DNA of 64,000 nucleotides, from contig NC_037088.1 of NCBI RefSeq assembly GCF_002994745.2, positions 54,720,397 to 54,784,396 of the forward strand, given 5' to 3'. Of the stretch, positions 9,521 through 19,428 are shown one piece after another. A model generated the notes under the pieces. The model did not search any database. It was not told the DNA's origin and saw nothing but the letters and a program-made list of their open reading frames with translations. Each line of letters starts with the position of its first letter. The first letter of the stretch is position 1. A program made the position numbers and the translations under genes. Origin of the DNA: Rosa chinensis (taxonomy: Eukaryota > Streptophyta > Magnoliopsida > Rosales > Rosaceae).

Positions 9521-10982
9521 GGATTTAAATTTGCTCACCACTTTTATTTTGTGGTGATATCACCACCCTATTAAAACTTCCACGTCATATAGAATTAATT
9601 GAATATTTAAAATATAATTTTGGATTAATTTCAGTTTACCCCCCCTGAGGTTTGGGGGTGAAATCATTTCACCCCTAAACTTTCAATTTTGAATTTTTAC
9701 CCCCTAAACTTTTCAATTTCAATCAGCCGTGTCCAATTTTTACTGTTCCGTCCAAATTGGACGTTAAGTTTGACTTTTGAGGGTTAAAATGGTCATTTCA
9801 ACATAAAAAATTAAAATAAATTTTTTTTTTTTTTTTTTTTTTTTTTTCTGCTTTTTAGTTTTTTTTTTTTTTTTTTTTTTTAATAATTTTGTCTCCAACC
9901 TATATACCACAAATTATAATAGGTTTATAAAAACAAAAAAAATACTCTAGGTAGTTGAAAGCCGCTCGCTGGTCTACGATATTTGTGACATATCTCCGAT
10001 AAAGTGAAGAATTTAGGATATATCCCAAATAAAGTGAAGAAATATTTGTTAAAAATAATTTTACACTTTATCTGTAAATAAATATCTGTATATTCCCAAT
10101 AAAGTGAAGAAATATCTGTGTAAAATCATTTTTGGTCTGCGATATTTGTGATATATATCCAATATTTATCTGTAAATAAATATCTGTAAAAAATGATTTT
10201 ACACAGATATTTCTTCACTTTATTGGGGATATACAGATATTTACAGATAAAGTGTAAAATCATTTTTTACAGATATTTCTTCACTTTATTGGGGATATAT
10301 CCTAAAATTCTTCAATTTATTGGACATATATCACAAATATCGTAGACCAAAAATGATTTTACACAGATATTTCTTCACTTTATTGGAAATATACAGATAT
10401 TTATTTACAGATAAAGTGTAAAATTATTTTTTATAAATATTTCTTCACTTTATTTGGGATATATCCTAAATTCTTCACTTTATCGGAGATATGTCACAAA
10501 TATCGTAGACTAGCGAGCGGCTTTCAACTACCTAGAGTATTTTTTTGTTTTTATAAACCTATTATAATTTGTGGTATATAGGTTGGAGACAAAATTATTA
10601 AAAAAAAAAAAAACTAAAAAGCAGAAAAAAAAAAAAAAAAAAAAAACAGAATTATTTTTTTTAATTTTTTTTTAATGTTGAAATGACCATTTTAACCCTC
10701 AAAAGTCAAACTTAACGTCCAATTTGGACGGAACAGTAAAAATTGGACACGGCTGATTGAAATTGAAAAGTTTAGGGGGTAAAAATTCAAAATTGAAAGT
10801 TTAGGGGGTGAAATGATTTCACCCCTAAACCTCAGGGGGGTAAACTGAAATTAATCCTATAATTTTTTAATAAAACATCATGATAAACTATAATTATGTT
10901 TTATAACACGTGGCAGTTTTGTATTGAGTGGTGGTATCACCACCAAAGTATTGGTATTTTGGTGGTGAGCAAATTTGAATCC
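9521..10982. mobile_element. Mutator-type MITE in copia leader, itself interrupted
   Basis: Terminal inverted repeats read GGATTTAAATTTGCTCACCA at the left and the near-perfect complement at the right. The 9-bp target duplication GTTCGTATG flanks it (9512-9520 and 10983-10991). Without the internal insertion it is 217 bp (9521-9621 plus 10867-10982). The 9-bp duplication points to a Mutator-like family. It interrupts a run of GAACTAAGAG repeats in the copia leader. Confidence 0.85.
9622..10857. mobile_element. 1236-bp foldback element with very long inverted arms
   Basis: Starts GGATTAATTTCAGTTTACCC and ends with its complement. The two halves are inverted copies of each other along almost the whole length, around a centre near 10240, with T- or A-runs at mirrored positions (9822-9882 and 10600-10670). 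It is flanked by the 9-bp duplication TATAATTTT (9613-9621 and 10858-10866). The central part also contains direct repeats of TTCTTCACTTTATTGGG. No coding capacity. Mutator-like by TSD length. Confidence 0.9.
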
Positions 10983-11075
10983 GTTCGTATGAACTAAGAG
11001 TGTTCATGATAAACGAACTAAGAGCGTTCGTATGAACTAAGAGTGTTCATAATGCTCGGACTAAGAGCGTCCGTA
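10983..11075 (+). repeat. GAACTAAGAG tandem units in copia leader
   Basis: About four imperfect direct units of 20-27 bp of the form GAACTAAGAGTGTTC(G/A)TAT, with one further unit left of the MITE at 9500-9520. Their function is unknown. Confidence 0.7.
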
Positions 11076-11233
11076 AGCATCAAATAATGACCATATTAAA
11101 ACATCATTGTTTGGTCTAATCCAAAGATTCTTGGAAATTGATTTCTTGGTAGCATAGCTTGGAAATCTTATTATTTTAGTTTTCGTGGAAGTTTAGCTCC
11201 GAAACTAATATATTTTCTCTTCTTATTTTCAGG

Positions 11234-12343
11234 ATGTCGAATGAACCAAGACTCGACTTTCCCATGCTTGACTCAACATGCTCGGATTACCAGACCTGGG
11301 TAACCGATGTTGAGAACCATCTCACTTCAAAGGGAATATTACCCATAATCCAGGCACCTAACCCGGATCTTGTGTTCGTACGAACACCTACAAAGCATGC
11401 TCAAGCAGTCATCTTGATGCGACGTCATATGGACAAAGCACTCAGATTGGAGCATATGTCGATCAAGGATGCAAGAGAGCTATGGGTAGCGCTAGAAGAG
11501 CGCTTTGGTAATGTCCAAGATTCCCTCCTCCCTGACTTGAAGGTTCAATGGAACAATCTGTGCTTTGCTGACTTCAAGTCTATTGCTGAATATAATTCAG
11601 AAGCTCTTCGCTTACAATCCATGTTGAGATTTTGTGGACAACTTGTCACAAAGCAAGAGCTAATTGAGAAAACTCTCTCCACCTTCCCCGTTTCAGCCAT
11701 TGTGGTATCAAAGCAATATCGTACTAAGGTCAATGCTGGACGGATCACGAGGTTTCATCAGCTTATCAATATCATATCTGTAGCTGAGAAACATGATAAC
11801 ATACTCGTGGGGAATTATAATTCAAGGCCCATTGAAACTAAAAGCGTTCATGAGGCGAATTATAATGCACCCAAAGGAGGGCGTAAGGAGTGGAACCCTA
11901 AGAATAAGGGACATGAGGGACGTATGGGCCCATATAACCACCCTAACCAAGAAGGAAACCACAAGTTTGGTGCGGATACACTTGATGGCAATGCCACACG
12001 TGGGAGAGGGGGTCGTGGAATCCCTGGACGTGGTGGTGGCGCCATGGCCCGTGGTGGTGGCGCCATGGGTCGTAGTGGTGGCACCAACCCTCCTAGGGAA
12101 CGCCCACAACGTGCACCTCAATTGAAGGGAGGCAACCACAATAATGTGTGTCATCGATGTGGATCAATTGAGCATTGGTTCAAGCAATGCAAGGCAAGTG
12201 AGAAACTAGCTGCAAGATACAGGGACCTGAGGGAGCAAGAGGTTTACCTTGCAGAAGAAGAAGATGGTGAAGATGTCAACCTCACCATAGAGGACTTCAA
12301 AACTGAAGATGAAGTGCACAAGGATGCTGCAGACTTTGATTAG
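11234..12343 (+). CDS. gag: Gag protein of copia element 1
   Basis: 369-residue intact ORF. The N-terminal two thirds is the UBN2-type plant copia gag region (motifs LWVALEERFGN near residue 87, LLPDLKVQWN, FCGQ, LIEKTLSTFP, RITRFHQL). A Gly/Arg-rich basic segment follows (residues about 250-300) and then a CCHC zinc knuckle, CHRCGSIEHWFKQC, near residue 306. It packages element RNA in the virus-like particle. The start ATG directly follows TTATTTTCAGG, a good 3' splice acceptor; the same arrangement precedes the gag start of element 2. The ORF ends with its own stop, and pol does not resume until about 360 nt later, so gag is a separate reading unit here. An AATAAA-like word at 12394 lies in the spacer. 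Confidence 0.9.
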   Translation: MSNEPRLDFPMLDSTCSDYQTWVTDVENHLTSKGILPIIQAPNPDLVFVRTPTKHAQAVILMRRHMDKALRLEHMSIKDARELWVALEERFGNVQDSLLPDLKVQWNNLCFADFKSIAEYNSEALRLQSMLRFCGQLVTKQELIEKTLSTFPVSAIVVSKQYRTKVNAGRITRFHQLINIISVAEKHDNILVGNYNSRPIETKSVHEANYNAPKGGRKEWNPKNKGHEGRMGPYNHPNQEGNHKFGADTLDGNATRGRGGRGIPGRGGGAMARGGGAMGRSGGTNPPRERPQRAPQLKGGNHNNVCHRCGSIEHWFKQCKASEKLAARYRDLREQEVYLAEEEDGEDVNLTIEDFKTEDEVHKDAADFD

Positions 12344-12702
12344 AATAGTCCTTTTATTTTCCAAGAATTTTGTAATGGAAATATGCCTTAGTCAATAAAT
12401 GACAATTGTATTAACTCTTTCACATGTGGTGCACCCAATGAAATATGATGTCTAGGAAAGTCATTGAGATTAATGGTACTTAAGAGAGCCTCGCTCTACC
12501 AACATCTCTCTACTTTCCTGGTCATATTTGATTGGAGTTACCAAACGGATAGAGTAACTACAATGTGTCTTAGTTTGATTTTATTTTGGATTAGACTTTT
12601 GGGACCTTTGATGTAATCATTGGCTATTTTTATTAATTAAGTATCGTATTATTATTCAATGTCATGGACATGTTTTAATTCCGAACTTTATTATTTTTTA
12701 GT

Positions 12703-14864
12703 ATGTTTCCTGGAGAGTTGGAATGCCTTGTTGATAGTGGCACCACACATACTATATTGCGACATAGGCAATTATTTCTATGGATGACGCCTAGTCGAGC
12801 TTCTGTGACTACAATGGCTGGACCATCACAATTGATTCATGGTCGAGGACCAGCTCAATTTATGTTGCCAAATGACGCAAATATTAATGTCACCGAAGCT
12901 CTATATGCTTCTAGGGCTGGAAGAACCCTATTGAGTTTTAATGATATAAGAGCCAATGGTTTTCATATGGAAACACATTGTGAGAATGGACAAGAGTTCA
13001 TTTGCATCACCTCTAATGACTACGGACATAAACGAGTATTAGAGAAACTTATGTGTCGCTCTAGTTGGTTTTATGCAACCACTATTCGAATTATTGAATC
13101 CAACCATGTCATGAGAAATGACTTATGGGATTCTGACACATATAGGTTTTGGCATGACCGTTTGGGACACCCAGGTCATAATATGATGATCCGTATATTA
13201 AAGACTTCACACGGACATCCATTTTTCAAAACAAAAAGAAGTTAGAACCGAAATTTGGTCCAAGGTAGGGCTAGCGAAGCCTACCCCCTGCGGCCCAAAA
13301 GTGGTATTGGCGCCACTAATGCCTCCTTGGTTCCTTTTTCTACTTCTAAAGTCAATTGTAACTTCGTGGCTCAACCGGATTCTTCTTTGGTTGCTTCTAA
13401 AGCCCATCTTTCGTTTTGCAAAGCCTGCTCTTTAGCAAAATTAGGATCGAGACCATCCTATGCAAAGGACACCAAGGAAAATATTCCATTCTTGCAAAGA
13501 ATCCAAGGTAATATTTGTGGACCTATTCAACCAACTTGCGGACCATTTAGATACTTTATGGTGTTGGTTGATGCATCGACACGTTGGTCACATGTCATGC
13601 TCTTGTCCATAAGAAATGCTGCATTTGCTAAACTCCTAGCACAAATCATTAAATTAAGGGTTCACCACCCTGATCATCCCATTAAGTCAATTCGTCTTGA
13701 CAATGTTGGAGAGTGTACATCAAAAACGTTTGATGACTATTGCATGTCCATTGGGATTGAGGTTGAACACCCTGTTCCTCATGTTCACACCCAAAATGGT
13801 CTCGCAGAACCTGCCATTAAAAGACTTCAAATGGTCGCTCGAGCATTGGTTATGCGCACCAATCTCCCTGTTTCTGCTTGGGGCTGTGCAATATTGCATG
13901 CAGCTGTGCTCATTCGTCTGAGGCTTACTGCCACTTAACCCTTTTCTGCGTCCCAGATGGTTACTGGATATGAGCCTGATGTCTCACACTTGCGCATATT
14001 TGGGTGTGCAGTTTATGTGCCAATTGCGCCGCCACAGCGCACCAAAATGGGTCCTCAAAGACGATTAGGCATTTATGTTGGATATGACTCTCCAACCATT
14101 ATCCGCTATTTAGAATCCTTGACAGGCGATCTATTTACCGCTAGATTTGTGGATTGTCACTTTGATGAGACAGTCTTCCTGTCATTAGGGAGAGATAAGA
14201 ACAATAATGTTCAACAGGACGACAGGAATTGTCGTGGTCTGTCCCCACTTTGTCTCATCTTGATCCCCGAACCGCACAGTCCGAAATTGAAGTACGGAGA
14301 ATTCTCGATCTTCAGAACGTAGTAGACTCTATGTCTGACACGTTTTCTGATATCGCTAAAGTGACAAGATCACATATACCTGCTGCAAACGTGCCTGCAA
14401 GGATTGATGTCCCTAAAAATCATGGACATGGCGCCACCCCTAGGGGTATTGGGCATGGCGCCGCCACCACTAATGGTGATGGCAATGTGGCTCAGGCCAG
14501 GCTCCCAGCAAGGAAACATGGGAGGCCCAAAGGTTCGATGGATTCTCGCCTAAGAAAGAAAGTGAGTTTGGCACAAAAAGATCCATTAATCATCGACATA
14601 AATAACCAGTCTCATGAAGATATTCCGGATTATGGTTATGTCCAAGGGGACGCTCCAATGTTAGAACCAATTCCAGGGAATAGAGAGATCTCCATGAATT
14701 ACACTAGTATACATGAGACGTTGAATCGAGATTCTATTATCCTTGATGATGTGTTTGCATATTCTGTAGCTCAAGGAATTATAGAACACGATGATATCGA
14801 ACCTCGCTCCGTTGAAGAATGTCAACGAAGAGCAGACTGGCCTAAATGGAAAGATGTGATCTAG
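12703..14864 (+). pseudogene. pol: Copia element 1 protease and integrase region, broken
   Basis: Protease: the active-site DSG lies in ECLVDSGTTHT near 12732. The GAG-pre-integrase zinc region includes WHDRLGHPG near 13150 and FCKACSLAK near 13415. The integrase core contains VLVDASTRW (about 13565) and the aspartate and glutamate blocks SIRLDN and NGLAEPAIKRL. Defects: an in-frame TAG at 13243, a TAA at 13936 (glutamine codon position, C-to-T type), a frameshift near 14.24 kb and a TAG at 14862 (also a glutamine position in element 2). The Ala/Pro/Gly-rich linker before RT is at 14229-14864. It cannot make an active polyprotein. Confidence 0.9.
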
Positions 14865-15077
14865 GTTGAATTTGGGCCTATAACGCTGACAAAGAGACAT
14901 GTATTTGGGCCTATAACGCTGACACCCCCAAATATAAAGCCTGTTGGCCATAAATGGGTCTTTGTTAGAAAGCGTAATGAGAAAAATGAGGTTGTTAGAT
15001 ACAAAGCCCGCCTTGTGGCGTAAGGTTTCTCACAACGCCCTAGAATCGACTACGAGGAGACATATTCTCCGGTAATG
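14865..15077 (+). pseudogene. pol: Start of reverse transcriptase domain, forward part
   Basis: Carries the RT entry block HKWVFVRKRN (about 14950) and RYKARLVA, then a TAA where element 2 has a sense codon, then SQRPRIDYEETYSPV, after which the reading is cut at 15077. A 33-bp local duplication of TTTGGGCCTATAACGCTGAC is present at 14875-14925. Confidence 0.85.
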
Positions 15078-15750
15078 TACAATAATGCGCCTATTGTACT
15101 TAGATAGGGCACTTGAGCCTCTAATAAGTCTTCGTCCTCATCCCTTGGACGAAACGGGTCTTTTCCGAGCTCAAGACTACCGCCGATCATGGGAGTACTC
15201 ACAGACTTTGCTTTATCTTCATTAAAGCACCTTAGTAATTTTTGAGTATATGCTGACTAATGGATCATGATCTCATCACTACGGTGCTCAAGTTCTAGTC
15301 CGAGATAAAACCGTGTTTTTCCAAGATCTTTCATCTCAAATTCGGATTTTAAGTATTTAGCAGTTTCCTTTAACCCATCTAGAGTTCCAATTAGGTTCAT
15401 GTCATCAACATAAACTGCTACAATTGTAAATTCAGAACTTGTCCTTTTTATAAACACGCATGGGCATATTTCATTATTGATATATCCCTTCCCAATCAAG
15501 TAGTCACTTAGACGGTTATACCACATCCGTCCGGATTGTTTCAATCCATATAGTGAGTGTCTCAATCTTATTGAAAACGCGCTCCGTGGTTTAGAGCCAC
15601 TTGATTTGGGTAATTGAAGTCCATCTGGAACCTTCATATATATCTCTGAATCTAGATCCCCATAGAGATATGTTGTAACCACATCCATAAGCTGCATGTC
15701 CAGTTTTTTGGAAACTACCAAACTGACAAGGGAGCGGAACGTTATAAGGT
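15078..15750 (-). pseudogene. pol: Inverted reverse transcriptase core of copia element 1
   Basis: The RT palm lies on the minus strand although the rest of the element is on plus. Reading from 15721 to 15257 gives MQLMDVVTTYLYGDLDSEIYM, LRHSLYGLKQSGRMW and the catalytic YVDD in VAVYVDDMNLIG, then LGLELEH. Still on the minus strand, downstream to 15078, comes the connection segment ending in LSTIGALLY. Comparison with the collinear element 2 (about 42540-43000) shows a simple inversion of about 673 bp: plus-strand sequence stops at GGTAATG (15077) and resumes at CTTAGCTCAATG (15751), with a few bases lost at the joints. Confidence 0.88.
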
Positions 15751-16484
15751 CTTAGCTCAATGAACAAGACCGGATATCTCATTCGCAGTGAACTTGTTAG
15801 CCAACACGCCGCCATTGGATTGGTGTAAAGACAATCTTTCAATACTTGAGAGGTACGATTGATATGGGCTTGTTTTATCCCTACAGAGAGAAAAGAAATA
15901 ATGGAAGTATGGGATCGGACTCCACAAGGCAAAAGGCCACCTTCCGTGCACCTCCTCCCCTCCATCAAAATGACAATGATGTCTTGATGGGTTTTGCCAA
16001 TGCAGGGTATCTCTCTGACCCTCACAAAGGTCGCTCCCAAACGGGTTATGTCTTTACCATGGGAAGCACTGCGATATCTTGGAGGTCTACAAAGCAGACC
16101 TTTGTTGCTACTTCCTCAAATCATGCAGAGATTATTGCTCTACATGAAGCTGTGCGAGAATGCATATGGCTAAGGTCTCTAGTTAGACACATTCGAGGAA
16201 CTTGTGGTTTGAAGTCTACCACAGATGAACCTACATGCATTTATGAAGATAATGCAGCTTGTATTAAGCAAATGAAATTAGGTTTCATCAAGGGCGACAA
16301 CACCAAGCATATATCGCCTAAGTTCTTTTACAATCACCAACAACAGGCACTTCTAAATATTGAAGTGAACCAAATCCGATCTGAGGATAATGTAGCGGAC
16401 TTATTTACTAAGTCGTTACCTAAATCCACCTTCGAGAAACATGTGCAGAGCATCAGATTAAGAAAGTTATCCGAACTCCAATGA
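15751..16484 (+). pseudogene. pol: RNase H domain of copia element 1
   Basis: Normal orientation again. Shows the copia RNase H landmarks GFANAGYLSDPHKGRSQTGY (about 15990), ISWRSTKQ, ATSSNHAEIIALHEA, CIYEDNAACI, the GDNTKHISPKFF block and the terminal FTKSLPKSTFEKHV motif, stopping at 16484. A shift at 15830-15850 breaks the join to the upstream part. The remaining sequence to the 3' LTR is the untranslated region with the polypurine tract. Confidence 0.88.
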
Positions 16485-16688
16485 TTGTGGTAATCAGGGG
16501 AAGATATTGACATCAGGGGGAGGTATGATGTCTACATGTTCGATCTCGAAGAGTGAAGGACGTGCTGTGCTCTTTTTGTCCTTCAACCAGGGTTATTTTT
16601 GTCCCACAGGGTTTTTGTTACCTGGCAAGGTTTTTAGTGAGGCAACGATCAAAGAGTCATCACCAAGTTTGAGCGGCACAAGGGGGAG

Positions 16689-16847
16689 TGTTGAAGGATG
16701 TCGACATACTAGGGTTTAGAGTTGTAATAGGAGAAGATTCTAGGTATTTAATGTATTCGGATTCTATTACCTTTTGTGTACTTTGTAACTCCCTATATAA
16801 AGGGCCCCTATTATCAATAATACACACAATTCTATTCTCCTACAACA
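16689..16847 (+). repeat. 3' LTR of copia element 1
   Basis: 159 bp, TGTTGAAGG to CTACAACA, preceded by AAGGGGGAG. The distal 119 bp (16729-16847) are also present at 23801-23919 as the left end of the second copy of the tandem duplication. Confidence 0.92.
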
Positions 16848-17085
16848 AGAAATCCTTATTTCTGAGATGAAATCAATATGTTTCTATTGCTGTGAACTTA
16901 GGCTGTTTTATGGATTCATCATGACAAGAATGAATAAACAGTTAGAAATACTAATTGAATACTAATTCGTATAGGATTAGGAATACACCCACTAGTACTA
17001 CAGTCTATAGGATTTCCTGAATCGACCGGGTTACACATGCTTGCTACCCAAGCCAAAAGAAAATCTAGAATCATCATTTAAGATT

Positions 17086-17500
17086 GGGCTAAATACAAAT
17101 TACTACCCTGTGGTTTAGGTCCAAAATCAATTCAGTCCATGAACTTCTAATATCATCAAAAACACCCATGCACTTTCAATTTTGATCTAATAGGTCCAAT
17201 TTGTTAATTTTCCGACAATTGAGTTATTTAACTTGTTAACGTGGCTCATATATGGCCTGTGTTTTATGATGTGGTGTCGAGGTGGTCTGCATAGTCAATT
17301 TAGAAGTGAGTCCAACTATTAAAAATAAATAGTTTTTCAACAAATAATCCAACTATAACTTGAACACATAACAGAATATTAACGAATTGGACTTATTAGA
17401 TCAAAATTGAAAGTGCAGGGGTGTTTTTGATGAAATTAGAAATCCAGTGACTGAATTGATTTTGGACCTAAACCACAGGGTACTAATTAGTATTTAGCCC
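17086..17500. mobile_element. Mutator-type MITE, copy A
   Basis: 415 bp with inverted ends (GGGCTAAATAC at left, GTATTTAGCCC at right) and long subterminal inverted similarity (CTGTGGTTTAGGTCC and GGACCTAAACCACAG). Flanked by the 9-bp duplication TTTAAGATT (17077-17085 and 17501-17509). Non-coding. Confidence 0.9.
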
Positions 17501-17699
17501 TTTAAGATTTAATGTGCGACTTGGTTGACTGATTTAGTTTATTAATTTTTTTTTGTTTCACTTTACTTTGCTTGGGTCTAAATTGAGAGAAATTTTTGTA
17601 TGACATCTGCAGAATTCCGTTTCCAACTTTATATATCAGCAGAATCTTTTGAGATTTTTTGAAAAAACTTTTATATACAGAAAAACTAATTTAATTAGC

Positions 17700-17875
17700 T
17701 GGCATAGAAGCCTTCTCGTATAAGGAAAAGGATGGTTACTTGGTCACTACTCCTTAATTAACCCTAATCCCTAAAGGAAAAGGAAACCAAGCCAGACCTC
17801 ATTTTCCTATAAATAAGGCAGAAATGGAAACCACAGAGCTCACTCACTCACTTCACTCACAAAACAACCATCACA
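17700..17875 (+). promoter_or_regulatory. Promoter and leader of Elongin-A-like gene 2
   Basis: TATAAATA at 17808. Relative to copies 1 and 3, 30 bp are missing between two AAGGAAAAGGAT repeats (near 17727), as expected from deletion between direct repeats. An out-of-frame ATG at 17824, too close to the TATA box to be inside most transcripts, precedes the true start at 17876. Confidence 0.65.
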
Positions 17876-18490
17876 ATGGAGAAGGGAAGGTTAATCCGTC
17901 TCAACGATCACTGGGTCTCCATCGCTATCGACAATCTTGATTCTTTCGGGGATGTTGGGTACCTAGACTTCAGGTTTCTCGATCAACTCTTACCCCACTG
18001 CTCCAAAGATCAGTTGATTCACATCGAGAAGAGCACAAAAGATGTAGACCTGACTCCGATCACCGATAAGCTGTGGAGGAGGTTCTTCGAGAGAGACTTC
18101 GGTGGCAAAGCCACTGATGAGGTGATCCAGAAGATGAAGATCAAGAAAATGAGTTTCAAGTGGTCGGAGTTGTACCAGGCCAAGTCGAAGAGGATGGAAG
18201 ATGATGAGAAAGAAGTCGGTGAAAGGTTGAAGAAGCTGTACGAGAAAGAAGCCGCTCGGAAACAAAGCCGGCAAGTTAAGGTGTTGGACAAGGTTCCACC
18301 TTCTTCGTCAAGCAACAAAAGAACTGGGTCCAAGAAAGAGAGCAAACTGATGAACAAATTAAGGAAACAGCATCTGAATTGTCTGGAAATGAGAAATATT
18401 CAAGCTATGAAGATGAAGAGAACTGCTGCCACCTGTTCTGGTCCAATCAGAAAGCCAAGAACGAGTATTAAACCTATGAACGTCTCTTGA
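17876..18490 (+). CDS. Elongin-A-like protein, copy 2
   Basis: A 204-residue intronless ORF with the same Elongin-A domain as copy 1 (GDVGYLDFRFLDQLLPHC, DQLIHIEKSTKD, LTPITDKLWRRFFERDFG, EAARKQSRQVKV). It differs from copy 3 by a handful of bases; the only clear residue change is the last one (Ser here, Phe in copy 3). The duplication is therefore recent, and both reading frames have stayed open, so they may both be expressed. Function as an elongation factor or cullin adaptor is inferred from the family. The first copy has a shortened promoter and now has an LTR element about 310 bp downstream of its stop. Confidence 0.88.
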   Translation: MEKGRLIRLNDHWVSIAIDNLDSFGDVGYLDFRFLDQLLPHCSKDQLIHIEKSTKDVDLTPITDKLWRRFFERDFGGKATDEVIQKMKIKKMSFKWSELYQAKSKRMEDDEKEVGERLKKLYEKEAARKQSRQVKVLDKVPPSSSSNKRTGSKKESKLMNKLRKQHLNCLEMRNIQAMKMKRTAATCSGPIRKPRTSIKPMNVS

Positions 18491-18802
18491 AGCATTGATT
18501 AATCTTGGTGGTGCCGTGGTGGCCTTCAGTCTTCCCTTTAGCTTGTAAAGAATTTAAAGATGAACATTTGTTATTGATTTCAAGAAAAGAAAGAAAGAAA
18601 TTCTTTTTGTTCTTGTTCATCTTCGTTGATCTTGTTCATCTCTCTGTACGTAAATTAACTTGTGATTGATGAAATATAAAGTTGTTCTTTGATGATAATT
18701 TGGTCTTCTTCTTTTTTTTTTTCTGAATAAATGATAATTTGGTCTTTAGTTGATCTTAGTTTTATGTAATCTGTTGCTTGGGGTCTGATCTTGTTGCCTT
18801 TT

Positions 18803-19037
18803 TGTTACGACTCTATCTTTGTACATGGGCCATCATTGTTGTTTGGGACTATTTGGGCTTTTCCTTACATGAGTACACTACCTCTAGTCTTTCTCTGCTT
18901 AAATAGCTAATAGGAATTGTATGGAGATATCGAATTATTGGATCAGTTTTATTTGCTTAGTTTCTTTTCCTCTTGTTTTCCTTCTTTCTCTTTCACAACC
19001 ATGTCGATCCATGGCTACGATCCCAGGGATCGTAACA
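18803..19037 (+). repeat. 5' LTR of the gene-carrying element
   Basis: 235 bp, TGTTACGACTC to GGATCGTAACA. Contains an ATG at 19001 that opens a frame reading out of the LTR and through the primer-binding site. Confidence 0.93.
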
Positions 19038-19153
19038 ACTGGTATCAGAGCCCGCAACTGGGCCTGTTTCCGGCGGTGGGATATCCGACATCTATTACTG
19101 TGCTTGGTCAAATCATGTTCAAGGTAACCCCTATAGCCAAGCTCAAATGGTGA
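19001..19153 (+). CDS. Short leader ORF starting in the LTR
   Basis: 50 residues: MSIHGYDPRDRNNWYQSP and on. Residues 12-17 are encoded by the LTR end and the primer-binding site. The related element on the minus strand starts with MSYHGYDLGERNN at the same place (ATG at 49881) and continues with YQSPHLGPF after a stop, so this reading frame is conserved between diverged elements. In the relative the frame then continues into the Pro-rich part. Here it ends in an ATGGTGA stop-start overlap with the next frame. Whether it is translated separately, or the frame was broken by indels, cannot be told from sequence alone. Confidence 0.55.
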   Translation: MSIHGYDPRDRNNWYQSPQLGLFPAVGYPTSITVLGQIMFKVTPIAKLKW

Positions 19154-19428
19154 CCAACTTCATACAACCCAATCCTTACCCACCTCCGCCACACAACCCT
19201 TCTGCACCCATCATCAATGGCCACTTACTCCCTCACCAATTTTCATGTGTTCCTCAGACTCACTCCCATTTCTTCCCACCTCCATACTTGCAACCGATTC
19301 ATCCTGTTGCATTATCTGAAGGTCAGGTGTTCGATCCACCTTCACCGCAGCCACTCACTTTTGTGCCCCAACCTCAATGTCCAGATCTCAAACCTCTTTC
19401 TCTGAATCGCAAGTCGTTTCGGACATAG
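19147..19428 (+). CDS. Pro-rich ORF of the gene-carrying element
   Basis: 93 residues rich in Pro, His and Gln ([20 protein letters not shown], then [20 protein letters not shown]). The same block occurs in the minus-strand relative (about 49690-49590: HLLPHQFPCVPQTHSQFFPPPY). It overlaps the preceding short ORF by seven bases and the following long ORF by 52 bases, each in a different frame, shifted by -1 each time. This is either frame decay or an unusual expression arrangement. Confidence 0.5.
   Translation: MVTNFIQPNPYPPPPHNPSAPIINGHLLPHQFSCVPQTHSHFFPPPYLQPIHPVALSEGQVFDPPSPQPLTFVPQPQCPDLKPLSLNRKSFRT

Larger units (their letters stand above)
8624..16847 (+). mobile_element. Ty1/copia LTR retrotransposon, element 1, decayed
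   Basis: Bounded by LTRs that start TG and end CA (8624-8797 and 16689-16847) and by the 5-bp target duplication AGAAA (8619-8623 and 16848-16852). The order is LTR, primer-binding site, 2.4-kb leader, gag, protease, integrase, RT, RNase H, purine tract AAGGGGGAG, LTR. The integrase-before-RT order defines copia. The LTRs differ by about six substitutions over 159 aligned bases plus a 15-bp indel, so insertion was not very recent. Coding defects: several nonsense codons, a frameshift near 14.24 kb and an inverted RT block (15078-15750). The leader contains two nested MITEs. The 3' LTR was later cut by the breakpoint of a tandem duplication at 16729. Confidence 0.95.
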
